The notes beneath the pieces were generated by a model, which made no database searches, was not told where the DNA came from, and was given only the letters and a program-made list of their open reading frames with translations. A stretch of 64,000 nucleotides of DNA. It comes from Hymenolepis diminuta (taxonomy: Eukaryota > Platyhelminthes > Cestoda > Cyclophyllidea > Hymenolepididae). The first letter of the stretch is position 1; each line of letters opens with the position of its first letter. Location of the stretch: positions 2,083,830-2,147,829 of the forward strand of contig CAADRB010000002.1 of NCBI GenBank assembly GCA_900708905.1. The letters are read 5' to 3'. A program made the translations under genes and the position numbers. Shown piece after piece: positions 39,349 through 52,515 of the stretch.

Positions 39349-42300
39349 ATAGACCTATTAACAAAAATTATTATTCACACTGTAGTTAATAAATTCAAAA
39401 TTCATTGGAAGTTAACTAATAAGATAAATTGAACTTCACACTTTCCATCCACATTTTAATCATACGATTATAATTCAGCTAAAAAATCATTTAATGAAAT
39501 GTATATAATTTAATTGGTTATGTTATGTCTACAAAGAAATAATCAAGGGCAGGAATTTTCATGCTTTTCGTGAACTTTATTAAAAGCTATCCTTAAACGA
39601 TAAATGGTGTGAGTTTCTTCAAGGTGAAATTTAGTGGTATTGAAATTGAGACTAAAAATAATCCCGTTGAGATATATTAGGAATTCTAAGAGCTCAGTCT
39701 TCTTTGTCCTACTTTCGCACACCTTGAGTTAACTGGCATCAAACTATTGGTACTAACTGGTAACCAAAGCGACCAGTACTACTACCAATTAACCTACTTA
39801 GAAAACATGAATACCTGCAGCGCAAACTCAGAATCGATCCGTGTTGCGTTAAATTTTGTTTAACTGCTCTTATTAGTTGACGTATTTATTGGATTTGTGC
39901 AATTTTTTGCAATCTGTCCTACTTATGGGTTCATGATATTGGTACGTTATACTAAAATTAAAAATAATGCCGACACCGAACCGCATGTCCAGCTTTACTC
40001 AAGTACATGCTTACAGGGAGTGCATAAACTCACAAATTGATTATGGGTTTACTTCACTCAAGACATGGAGTTCTGATTGTTTAACAATAATATATTCGCT
40101 CGTGATCTATCGTCAGCTAGATTAACTATTGTGGAATCTAGGCTGTCAGTGTCTGACCTGGTGAGGAACACCCTTTGTAATACGATGATATGAGTTGATT
40201 GATTTCCCCATGACGGTTCAGCTCATTAACATAAATAGTTGTAACTTGTATAAGAAGGTACAAAAAGTAAAGGAGTGCTGTCTCAGAGATCTTTAGGATC
40301 TCTATCTGTAACTCTCCAGATGTTGTAGTTATCCTCACCGATCTGGTTATAAATGTTTATCTGGTTACTTATTCAGCTGTTCTTAGCCGTGCATTTCTTT
40401 CAAAGGGTGTATATTAAAAAGGGCTGTAGCATAGGAATCGTCAACGTAAGTAAGGAAACAGTTCTGCACTATTACGCTTCTCAGCTTTATGAAATTTACT
40501 GCCACACAATAGAGAGGAGATAGAGGCGATGATTAGAAATAAAAGATTAGGTGAAAAGATGAGACCCAAAATGCATGCATTAGATGAGAATTAATAAACA
40601 GTTTAAGGACGGAGGAATTAATCAAAGGCATGAGGTGGTAAAGGAAGTAAAAAGTGGATATCTATTTGAGCATTTGAAATCTTCATCACCTATCATAATA
40701 TTCGTTTTGATATGAGTAGGTTGTCACCGGTACGTCATAATAGCCAACTTCCAAGTCATAGCATCTAGCACTATTTAGTCTATCTAAATGTGGCCGTATG
40801 AAAGTGATGATTTGAAAAGGAGGTATTTAGCTCTTAATATGATTTTCATTAGGAGAAAAGAGAGGAAAATTGGGGTATTAGAGTCTTGACATCAAGTTTT
40901 CTACATAGCCCCAGTTGTGGATAGATCCCCTTTGTACTTAAAACTTAATTCCTTCAAATTTTAGAAACATCCAATTCAAACCTAGTTTTTAGGACATGTG
41001 AATGAAAATCGTGGCAGATTTTGGTTTTCAGTGGCGAAGATTTATATTCATTTGTATATCCTAAATCTAGTTCAAAGCCGTTTGATTGCAGAAGACAAGT
41101 TCACCAAGACTGAGTGGCTGGACCACCCCCACCTTTTAAACTTACGAAGTCGTTAGGTGGTATAAGCCAGCAAGATTTTTTCAGGACGATACTAGCATGC
41201 ACTATTATAGCATAAGAGGTCTAATTAGGGTTCAGTCAAGGTGAAATCTAATTTATGCACTTCCTTTCAAATTTATAACTAACATTCCCCGTATTTCAAC
41301 ATTAATATACACATAGAGTAAAGGTAGGTGCTTAATTTATTTACTCTCATTTAAAATGTATCACGAGAACAGAACGAAAAACTCTCGACAAACACAATGG
41401 TATCCGTTACCGTTTAGTGATTTTTCCTCCTACTCGAAAAAAAAGTCTTCTTCACAACAGAAGCCTCCTTTTTTTCGTTTTTTTAGAAAATCATGCCCGT
41501 CTATTTGAAAAACTAAAAGTGTAGGTTTTTATATATTCTTAAATATCCATCAAGCTCTTATGAGCCTCTATGAATAAATGTTTCCTCGGTTACGCATTGC
41601 TTTCTTCTAAAAATTTATAAAATAAACATATTCCTTCAATAGAATCTTGGTGCAGATGTACTGAGATTATTATTATAGGAATTTATAATGCCAATATCTA
41701 GGGGTGTTCCTGCTACCCATTTGAAGAATAACCAGTGAAAATGTGAGCAAAATTGCACTTAAGATGGCTGCGAATTCACATTTTTCCTTTCAAACATCCG
41801 CTTTCTTCTCCACCACCCAAGTAAAAACAGATAGTTATGCTTATTCCGTAATGTGTTAGTAAGTTTTAAGCGACCGGTATTGGATTTTAATGTCAATATT
41901 GCGGATGACATTCTGATATGTATTTTCACCACCCCCATCGTTTATAAAACTTAAAGCACATGAAAATTGACACTAAAAGGCTTTGTTGATGGTTACGCTT
42001 GTTTTTTAATGTTGATTATTAGAGAATCAAGAGACTGCGAGTTTCTCAGCTAAAAACCCCCGAATAACCATTCCTTCTTACAATAATGAGGGTCGAAAAA
42101 GCATAAAATTGCATCTATACCAAAATTAGGGATTCAAGTGAAATATACACCAGGTTAAAGCTTATTTTTCAACGGCACAAAACTGTTTCCCTATTTCGTT
42201 ACTTAGCGCGCCAGTCATGCGCTAGAAGGAATAAATATGTCTAAAATTAGTCGCTCACGCTCTTCTTATTCCTTTTAAGTTAAAAATACCTATATAAATA

Positions 42301-45300
42301 CTTAATTTTGCACTATATTGAAAGTTAATGGGACTATTAATGGGATTGAATTTTAATTCCGAGAGACTGTAAATCAATAATGCTTATGAGAAAATCCTAC
42401 CTCATAATGACCACTTCAAGATAACCAATAGCATTCACTTTTAGTGACTGTACATATTGATTCGGCCAAACTGTCGAAAATATACATTCATCTGTATTGT
42501 GATCAGCACCTCTTACTTTACTCTTTTATCTACCGGCACACTTTTTAAGCTAATTAATCATTGATAAACACCTTTTTTCCTTCTGATGCTGACTACAAGG
42601 AGGAAATTGCATTGATGTCCCACTACTACAGTTTGTTTGGCCATACTCTGTCTTTTTTCTACATAACTTGTGATGAAAATTGAGGAAACTTGGCAGGACT
42701 TTGGTATCTGTTAGTAGTGATCCCTGAGCCGTGGCTTCTTATCAATAAGTTCTTCTTTCAAGTGCTATTTAAATGTAAAATTTCGCTTACCATTAGACAC
42801 ATTATAACAGGTGTGCGAAAAATGTGCTTAAAAACGTCTGAATAAAAACCCTGGTCAGTAGTCAATCTCATTTCTATTCCTCAATCTTAAGTCAAGGCTC
42901 CGACCCAACTTAATTTTCCTTAATTATTTAAACCAAACAGATCGAAACTTGCAGGGGTTTTTATTACTGCACAGAAAAATTTTTCTAAGTAGGTAATGTG
43001 CCGAATCTGCTTTGAGGCATTTTTACTAATTTCATCGCAATGTGTTGAAAGAGCAACTAATCTATTACCCAGTTCGTTTCATCGACGATATTTAATATCA
43101 AACTTTTCAATATACACTATACAACACATACAGTCTATTAATTTAAAAAACAGGTCAAAAGAATTACTTTCGGCCAAGGAAAAAGATTTTTCATTTTAAT
43201 GTTTTCTGCTAAATTATCTAGTCATTTAACAAGACTGGTCTATTTGAAATCCGTCTGCAACTAAAAAGGCTATCGTCTGGACCAAATACTAATTCAGAGA
43301 GTATAAAATATGAGGTCATGCAAGAAAAAGGCGAGGTCCATTTATACAAATGAGTCATTTTTCCAGATAATTTCACTTAGGAGAACACGCTAGCATAAAA
43401 TGGTCGGTGGCATTGAAATAGATATTCTTAAATGGAATTAAAAATTACGAAAAGTGAAAATTAATTTTATTGTGGATGAATTTTGAGATCTCAAGGGCAT
43501 ATTTATCTGTTTATAATTAAAATTTTGGAAATACTGATGACATCCGAGAAAGACAAATACATTTTGTAAAGAATATGGAAATTTCCTCGCAAAACTATGT
43601 TAACAGTTATTGCAGAAACGAGGTAAGTACGTCAGTTTATTTATGATGAATTTGTATCGTAAAAACTAGATAGGAATCCGCAGATACTGAATGCAAAAAG
43701 TGACGTAGAGGAGTATAACCTCGCTAGGAACCCGGCCAAGTTGGGATTAGAGATGCCCTTCTCACAAAACTAATGATATTTCTTATGGCTAAAAGGATAT
43801 AATAGTTCATCCCAAATTGAAAGACCAAGAATTGAATGAAGATCATGGTTATATTGGACCACTTTTGCTATCTGCAAGCCGATATCCCAACCAGAAGAAA
43901 GAAGACACAAGTTCTCGTTGTTATAGCGTAAATTTATTACAGTTCAATACAAACTGTCAATAGTATATCATTATTCATAATAGCTCACTTAAACAATTTA
44001 AGTGATAAACTTTTATTTTCAATAATAATGGGAAGAAAAGTGTTAGGAAGCCAACTTGAATATTTTCGGTGAGTTCGGTCAAATTAACACAGGGTGTACT
44101 CGGTGCACCCGTAAGTTCATTCATCATGTGCTGAACTATCGATTTTTGGACTTTAAGGCTCAGATTTGAATATGTAAGACCATAGCGAAGACTCCGTCGC
44201 TGCCAATATTGGCCAACCAATCAGCCAACCATGTATCCGATACCAAATTCTATATAAGTAAATCTCTAATATCAGCAGTGAGCCGTTACCTGAGGTGTGG
44301 GTTCCTTCCTCTTCCCAAATTTGAAGTAGTCGCAGCTCTATAAAGTGGGCAACTGAGGTAAACATAAAAAAACACAAAGTAAAATATCAATTTCGTTAAG
44401 GGAAAATATTTCCTAATTATTCATATTTATATTTTCACCCTGGAACCTCCCCTTTTTAAGCCGCACCTTTCTTGTAAAATTTTTTCGGGCTCACTTGAGG
44501 TTCCTCTGTTGGTTCCGTATTCAATCTTGGTGATTCAATCCTTTTTCAGGAGTGGACAATCAATAAAATCATCGTTTGACACTCAGGACTGTGGATATTT
44601 TTAAGTCAACATGGGAGCTCGATAGAATGCTACAAAGTAAACTTAGAAGTGAGTTTAGATGTGCTGATCTGAGAAATGGGGTATTACCCAGTCTCAGATG
44701 GCTTTATCGATGAGCGGACCGAAAGAAGTTCGGTATATAATAAATGGGCAGTTGCAAAAGAAGCAACTTAGTTTGATTCAGGAGACTAGATAAATATGAA
44801 AATATTATAGTAATTTTGCATTTCGTTTCAAGGTGTAGCACCTGTTTACTCCGACTCGCAAGCCTAATCAACCTCTATGTATTGTGCGCCTATCACTGTC
44901 AATCGCTCATCAATGAACAAAGATTGCCAAATCGGTCAAAGCCTTATCATACCTCATTTTGTCCGGTCCATGCAGCTCGAGTTGTCCTCGTTCAGCACTG
45001 ACGCTACCTCCTCTCGTTCATTTTCAACCGTCTAATACACATCTATCGAACTTTCGATTTTCTCACTCGTGAAAGGCTCTTGCACCCAGTTAGCCTCAGG
45101 AAGAACATTAGTTCTACGAGAGGATATCTAGCCTAATCCGTACTTGCTCTTTAAGTAGAGTGACAATGGGATCAGAGCTACTAGAACCTTATTCATATTT
45201 GGTGGCTGAGCAAGAACGAATGCTGAATAAAAGTGCAAAGAAGTCAATTCCTTCTCTGTAAAAATTCTATCTGCATATGGCAACACCGATTAAATAGAGG

Positions 45301-45934
45301 AATAAATCAAGTCAGCACAGAGATGAATATAAAGCCACCCCGATGCATTTATAAATAAATTAGGTTTATAATCACTAGACCTTGATAGACACCTGCAGTC
45401 TATAGTGTTTTCCATAAATCTATTTTTCATTGAAGATTGTTTTACTAGTTTCACTAATGCATACTATTATAATCTTCTCTGTAGGATACGGTAACCGACT
45501 CTTGGATTCCCTAGTTACAAATATAACCCACTAACACCACAATAAAAAACAACGAAGTTTTCTTATCCATAGATTGATTTATATTATATCCCATTTACAA
45601 CAACAGTATAAACAAATTCGTTTGAATAGAGGAGTTTTAAAAGAAGAGGAATTTAAAGGGCGGAAAATAAAGATTCTTACATACGGGAACTATTTTTGAG
45701 GAAGATTTATATGTACCACATACATTGTCGACAGTACTGCTTCATTGTTATAAATATTCTAAGGAGAATTTTTAGGACTTGTCTTATTTTCAGTTAGGTT
45801 ATTGTCATTTTTATAAGGTTTTATTTCAAATTTATAATGACCTGAAGATAATGCATAGTCAGCAATAAGCAGTCACTCCATTTGCACCAAATATCATCCA
45901 AATGACGAAATGTTACATTCTGGTTTCGACTATG
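39349..45934. other. Mostly gene-free stretch with one exon-like island
   Basis: No gene was recognised apart from a possible isolated minus-strand exon at 44,056-44,199, listed separately. A purine-rich patch lies near 40,510-40,560. Confidence 0.4.
44056..44199 (-). other. Possible isolated coding exon
   Basis: A 48-codon open segment bounded by an acceptor (ATATTGGCAG) and a donor (CAA|GTTGGC), phase 0 on both sides. The translation has a protein-like mix ending PCVNLTELTENIQ and contains QHMMNELTGAP. No family recognised and no partner exon placed. It may be a real exon of an unmodelled minus-strand gene or chance. Confidence 0.3.
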
Positions 45935-46735
45935 TTATGCAAGTATCGTTGAAATCAGCTTTCTGAATAGAATATCATAGAACAAAGAGTATCTCATAAG
46001 GCAGTGGAAAGGGTAAGTTAAAATATGCAACAACCATGTACAATGTGTTTAAGAATAAGGGAGGTGCAGCATTTTTGACAATAATTCGATATCCCAACTA
46101 AGCGAAATATAAAAGGCAAATAAAAATTTAATATAGTCAGAACTATCTTCAAACAGATGCTGATAAAACTAGAACTAAAATGATACTTTAAATTTATTGT
46201 TTCTTCCCTTAATTTTAGGAATTCGTTTCCAAAAATCTCAACATAGAAAACCACATCGAATCAGTTCCTTCTTAAATCCCCGTAGCTCATTCTATAATTT
46301 GACAATTAGGTAAAGTGTTACATACGTTGATAGCTTCTAAAGTTTTTAAAGTATAAAAAGCTTTACAGATCATACGGTTGAAAAAAAGCGTGGGTTCTGA
46401 TTTTTTTAATATTGACTACTGTTGAATGATGAGTTTATTCATTGCAGCCTATTTGTACTGATTACCGTCAATACACAGTTATCTTAGTTTACTACAATTT
46501 ATGAAAAGCTTTTTGCAATTATTGACGTAGCTATTACACAGTCTATTATATCAGTATAAACTACTTTAACAAAATACATATTTAGCAGCTTTATAAACAT
46601 AAATATGAATAATTTAACGTTTGCCTTTGCTAATATATCGTGTCTTGCTACTAAATTTGACAATCTGATTAGTATTTCATCACTGTCACCACGTCTGAAA
46701 TAATACGGTTTTAAAATTGAAAATATTTCATTCAT
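45935..46735 (-). CDS. Small helical protein of unknown function, three exons
   Basis: Model: 46735-46619 (starts ATG, ends AAC|GTTAAA), 46236-46187 (acceptor TTCTATGTTGAG, donor AA|GTATCA), 45962-45935 (acceptor CTATTCAG, ends TAA). The phases agree (0, then 2) and give 64 residues. The sequence is charged and helix-forming throughout (for example LIRLSNLVARHDILAKAN and FLKLREETINLKKL), with a heptad-like spacing of Leu/Ile suggesting a short coiled coil or a small subunit of a larger assembly. No signal peptide or membrane segment is visible and no family was recognised. Its start is 242 bp from that of the CARD gene, on the opposite strand. A longer 3' structure is possible, because such short exons are hard to rule in or out by eye. 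Confidence 0.45.
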
Positions 46736-46977
46736 TCATAAAATAAAATATAAAATATATTCATTGCAACAAAATAAACTTAAATCAAAACTCATACATT
46801 TTTCAATCATTAATAATGTCATTATTTATGACCTTTACGCCTATAATTCATCGCGTTGTTTTAGCTGTTATCATATGAGCGAGATTTTGATCCTATGAAA
46901 GGTCGCATTTTCTAATGATTTTATGTGAGCCAATTGGATTTGCATTAAAATAAATCACAAAATAACCGCTTTCTGAC
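46736..46977. promoter_or_regulatory. Candidate bidirectional promoter
   Basis: 242 bp of AT-rich sequence between divergent start codons of the small helical protein (minus) and the CARD protein (plus). Short intergenic spacing and head-to-head arrangement are the only evidence; no core element is clear. Confidence 0.35.
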
Positions 46978-48055
46978 ATGACCGAAGTATTAAATCCTTT
47001 GAATAGCCGTGCTTTTGATAAATCTTCTGAGTCGAAATCTCCATTGAATACATATCGACAGCAGACTAAGCCTAATCCGTTAAAAAGGGAAGAAATTCTT
47101 TCTGTTCTGCAAAATCTTGAACTCGATGGTCCGATTGTTGATTACATGGTGGCTCATGGTGTAATTTCCTCGGTTTCCGCCTCTGAATTAATGCAATCGA
47201 AATGCAAACACAACCAAAAGATCGAGAAGTTGTTGGACTTATTGGATTCTGAGTGTGATAGCCCTCCACGTTACAGCAAAAATGCAAAACTTGTACTTTT
47301 AACGAATGCTTTGAGAAGTACTGGTCAACACGCACTTGCTAGTCAATTGGATCGAGGTAGAAAAATTAAACCTGCTCCCTTCGTTTCTGCTAAACTCAAT
47401 GATACCGGATATGGATCTGATATCGGTAAATATTTTAGTCAGTTCATTTAAAATTTGCTTTATTATATTTTATATACATTCTGGTCGTTATGACAGTGTT
47501 ATATTATTAGTGTTTGGTTGTATTATTTATACTTATCTTTATTTAAGAAGGTAAATTATGGTAGAATTAGCTGATATGGTCGTTAACCAGTTGTTTTTAA
47601 TTAATAAAATAGGTGGATTAATTCAATTTTTAAATGATCAAATAGTTTATTTGAAAGGTGATGTTAAAGGACTTCGGGTATGGTTTTTCTTATTTAATTA
47701 ATTGTATTTGTGAAAATTAGACTGACATGATAATATTTGTCTGTGGTTATCTTAATGCATGTTCTTCCAGTGATATGCTATCCATAACTTTCGATCTGTT
47801 AGGAGAGAATTTGTAAGGGAAATGCTTATTTGAACATTTGAAACTTTTAGGCCGATCCCTTCTACTCGATCAAAACCGAAGAACTATCGAGGAGGAAAAA
47901 AAATTAGAACGCCTCGTCATTTTTTGTAAGAAAGAAATGTCAAATACTTCGTAGGCTCCCCTTCGAGATATCAGATATTGCAAGCTGTCTAATTCAAAAT
48001 TTTCATAGGCGCTTGTAGCGGTGGTCTCTTATTCGATACTTGGTTGTACTTTTAA
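46978..48055 (+). CDS. CARD-domain protein with coiled-coil-like stretch and hydrophobic C-terminal tail
   Basis: Model: 46978-47425, 47613-47657, 47851-47925, 48009-48055; all junctions are phase 1, with donors such as ATCG|GTAAAT and AAAG|GTGATG; 204 residues. Residues about 36-127 fit a caspase-recruitment domain: charged helix 1 (KREEILSVLQNLELD), DYMVAHGVISS, KIEKLLDLLD, and the hallmark final helices ALRSTGQHALASQLD. CARDs are helical death-fold modules that pair with other CARDs in apoptosis or inflammatory signalling complexes. Residues about 151-188 are amphipathic and highly charged at the end (RTIEEEKKLERL), followed by LVIFCACSGGLLF with an Asp at 199, which could be a weak tail anchor. 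There is no room for a second death domain or a caspase domain, unlike CRADD or initiator caspases. The CARD is clear; exons 2-4 and the tail anchor are inference from phase. Confidence 0.75.
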
Positions 48056-51000
48056 TTAACTAAGCAGAGAAATGTTAGTGCTATAACGATTGTTATAATA
48101 TTGTTTTCACGGTAGTTAAGAGTTATTAATGGTGGGAGCCACGGTGTCCCAGTCGAGAGAACATAATCGTGTTATTAATGCATTTGCCAATTCACTCATC
48201 TATAAAATGAGAAGTTGATGTCGAATACCCATATCAATAACGATGGGTTTAAATGTATAAATATATCTGAATGTCTATAATAAATCGAAATAATTAATAT
48301 AATATTAGCACCCTGACCTGGGGAACTCCGATTTCTTATCCTATTTTTAATAAAGGTTCATTCATCTAAAGAGGGCTTTTACATACTTTCATTAAGAGAT
48401 TCACTGTGGTTTTTGTAACCTATTAGGAACTACGCGTAAAGACTCAGAGAAAATGCGTCCTAATTAGATCACATCTTAGTAGATTCTCGGTCTCAAATAA
48501 GGTTTATCATGCAGCCAGACACTGGTGGTCTGAATACCACAGTTTCCATTTTCATGCGAAAATAATGTAGGTGAGGCATGCTCCTTACCTTTGATTATTT
48601 GAACTGATCACGAGGTTCATTCACTAGCACAACTGTTTGTATTGATTAATCGCTGTAGCTGGTCGACAATTTTATTTCCTCTAAGTGTCGTCCATGCAAT
48701 ATGCAAATTTCAGGCATTTCAGTGTTTCCCAATTTGCCCACCCCGCCTTGATGACTAATGGGTAACACTTCCACTTCGTCAGGTGACCTCAAAATACATA
48801 CATACATCTGGCAATTCGTTCCTCTTCGGGGATATGCACTCATCATCAATTCTGTGATACTGTCGCAGAGACCGGTGTACCGTTTTAGTTTAGTAGAAGA
48901 CATTTGTTCAAATAGTGGCAATGATAGGGATCATCACCCACTTACAAATGAATGTTTGATTAATTTCTTGTTGGGAGAAAAATTGTCTGTTTTTCTTAAC
49001 CTAAATACTTCCACTACTTGAAAAGTATCTTCATATCGTTGCTTAAAAACTAACTTCATAACTCCCTCCCCCCATTCAAACCTGTTATCTGTAATGGTTA
49101 GAGTTTGCCCCTTTTGATCACTCTAAAATAGAATTAGAAATTATGCGTAACTTTTGTCATTCTTGTACGATGCTGTTTACTTACTCCCTTACTGTTACTT
49201 TAGAAGGTGGTTAAAGTTACCTCTTTTGTATTTAATCCGTTATAGGAATGTAAAAAATAAGAATGACATCACAGTAATCAAGCTGTATTGAGTCCCAGAA
49301 GAGGCTAATATCCGCTGCTTTGAATCGAGGTTTAAAAAGAACTCTGTTAAATTCCAGAATATTTGTTTATATACAAGCCAATGTCTTGTTAACTTTCGCA
49401 TATTATGCTGTAATCAATAGATTCCTGGTATAAACAACGAAATTTGGGGATTTAATTCCAAATTTACCAAATATAAATGCATCCCTCCCCAACTGAAGTA
49501 TGCCAGTGCTGAGCTAACGTTCCGGCTCTAAATTTGTTTGCTTCCTTTAGAATCAAGCTAAGTATGGCCCGGTATTCAATTTTAAGTCTTGTCAATTTTT
49601 ACATTTTACGACTATAATCATCGTGGTTCCGACATAAATATCCAGAAGCAGTACTGTGGACGAGTCTAAATTTGGCGTCACCGTAAATCCATCAGCAAAG
49701 CTGGCAGTGGCCGATTTACCTAGTCTAACCCTCAGTTGTAGCTGCCGTTACTTATGTTTAGGTCGTTCGGAATTGACCGGAGGGAAATATCCGGTCTTCG
49801 GAGTTTTTTACGAAGGTTCTAATTCAATTTCCATTTTACTATCTCTCCTTATACAAAGTCGATTTACATACGTTTCTCTCCTTTCTTTCTCGCTAGATTT
49901 GCATAAATGAATAAAGATACCAACTTTTAGACGAGTTATTTATTTAATCTAAAATTCTAATTGTATTCGGAGATGCTAATTGTGAAGATCCTTTTGCTTG
50001 AGTTAGGAAATCAATTTTATCCAACTACGTAGACGCATTATTTTAGATGAACCAACCATGTTTTGAAATGTTTATCCTCATTTGGGCGTTATCTTTTATC
50101 GAAGATGATTGAGATCGGTTTCCCATTTGTTGAAAACTCCTTGAATTGGAAATTAGGCTGGGTTGTGGTAATGTAAAAACATTCGTAGAATAAATTAAAT
50201 CTCAGGCCCGTTTTCCACTCACAGTGGGTATAGAAATACCATTATGGAATTCTTTTGGTGAGCATTTTGCATTCCACTACTCTCTTTTGACCAAATTTGA
50301 ACATATCGTTCAATTAATGTACGCTGCTGAGTATTAATCGTGTGATCTCCGACTTTGCAAATTGTCAAAATTGATTATCAAGCCGCAGATACACATTCCA
50401 TTCGTCATATAAATTCTGCAGACAATGGTCTTTAAAAACAGACGTGAAAGAAACGTTGGGAAGTGTTTGTCTATTTTATATCCAGATTCAGTGTAGGTTT
50501 TAACGTAAGGAATGTTTTTTAGTACGAGTTTCTTTCTTTAGTTATTTTCTAAATTGGTCCACCTGCAGCAATAAAGGCCCTCCCCTCCCTTGAATTTATT
50601 ACCCAGATTCCATTGAAATGCCAAGTAGCAGTCTTAACGATGGGATTATCTAGAGAATTTTCTACTTATAATAAATTTGGACCAATGTGGTGGCCAGTTT
50701 CGAAGATGTGCCTCTAGGACAGTAAACAGATACATCCACATTAAAAAATAAGTGCTAAAATGTGGCTTTGGGAAATTGGATGACTTACTCAGTTCAATCT
50801 ACCGCTGCAAGGCTGCTGTTGTTATTTGTGTTTCTGTTGCCACTTCTGCTACTGGACAGATTGGACTGACAGGAGTGAATGAGTCAGTGGGTGTTGAAGG
50901 GGAAAAAGGGGAGGTAGAGGTGATGATGGTATATTTTCGGGTTTCCTCTCACCCCTCTCTTAAAAATTTATCTTTCTTCTGTTGTTCATGTGTGTGAGCG

Positions 51001-52515
51001 GCTGGGAGGTAGTGCCGGTCGCCTGTGTGGTTTCTCTTTATGTGATTTTATCACAAATCCGGATCTCCCATTGTGATTGCATCCAGATAAAGGGCAAGGG
51101 TGTGATTCATTAGGTAAATTGGAGGGAGAGTTTGTAAGTTGTCTCAGTTTAAATTGGAGTTTTCAACTTATCTGGGTTAGTGACTTATGGTATGACTAAC
51201 CACGAATGCATCATCGTGAATTCACACATCTGGGGAACTCGATATGTCTGGTTTTTTATTACGTAAAAGGTATAATATTCTTCATGGTCATGTATTAATG
51301 TATCTGTTTTAATATCGTACCTTCCAGTGAATGACCATGCAATCTATCATTTGATGCGCAAATTGGAACTTCTAGATTACTTCTTAAATTCCGAAAGTTG
51401 TCCGCGTAGAGTACGTTTCGGTTATAATTGGTCAGTTATCCATTTTCACGCATTATCGTTAGTTTAATTGATAAACTTTGTTCCAATGATACAAAATCGG
51501 GTGTATGAGAAGGAAAACTAGATTGTTAATTTATGGCTGAGGTGATCGAGTCATATGAGTTCAGTTATCTCCTTTATTTACAAAGAATGAAGTTGTTTAC
51601 ATATCAGAAATATCAAGGAAGGGTTGAGAACACCTGAATCAATTAGCGTTAGAGGTGCACCGAATTTCTCCCTGCGTTTTTCATGCATCTATCATCGTCG
51701 ATTTTTCAGACTATATTTGGACCACTGCCTGCCCACTGATTAGCTAGCCACGCTGTGTTGAGTCTTATTAGTTTTTTTTAATTCTATCCCATATCCACAC
51801 CTCACGACTAACAGCAGACGAAATGAAGACCTGATTCATTTGTAAAATGGAGGAAGAGGGAGTTGGTGGTTGTCTAGCTGGAAATTTGGTTTTAATTTTA
51901 ATGTGCTTAATTATGAATTCACCGGCAGTTTTTTACGCGTTTAATTAACAAATTTCTAGCTTACTTTGTGGATAAGATTTGGCTGACTAATGTAGTCATA
52001 TTATAATGTTCTTTATATATCATCACTGTGATCTTTAAACAATCGGGTTATAGTTTACTAGTTTCCTGCAAATGGAACAGCTGCTCACACTAGGGTTCCC
52101 CAGTAAAAAAAGCGTGTTTGTGTTCCATTTACAATAATTATTTACGTAGAGTATGTTTAGATTGCATTTAGCTGGCTGTTATACCTAATGTCGGCAGCTG
52201 AAATCAGCACTCGAGTTCTGGTGACCCGTTCAGATCTAAGGATACGCGAAAGAAGACAATATTGGGGATTGATATTTGGGAATTAGAAATCCGGAATTAG
52301 GCCATATGGGTACTAGAAATGACAATGATTGTTTGAGAATATGCAGAAATATCTGCAATCCGATTGATGATGAGAGTTATTCTGATCTAGAGGACTGCTT
52401 GTCAAGCACTCATCATTGATGATGAATCAGCCGTTGGTTAGGGAAGCCACATGCTCGCAGATTTCCTGAACCATGTTTTAGTTTCATTTTCTTATCGTAA
52501 ATCCGGAATTCGTAA
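48056..52515. other. Intergenic stretch with three ambiguous exon-like islands
   Basis: No resolved gene. Three segments have higher GC or open frames on both strands: about 48,646-48,921, 49,646-49,815 and 50,800-50,990. Each can be read as coding on either strand, so strand and function are left open. Confidence 0.4.

Noticed and set aside
47072..47335. Minus-strand open frame opposite the CARD exon
   Set aside because: Antisense shadow of the CARD-coding exon.
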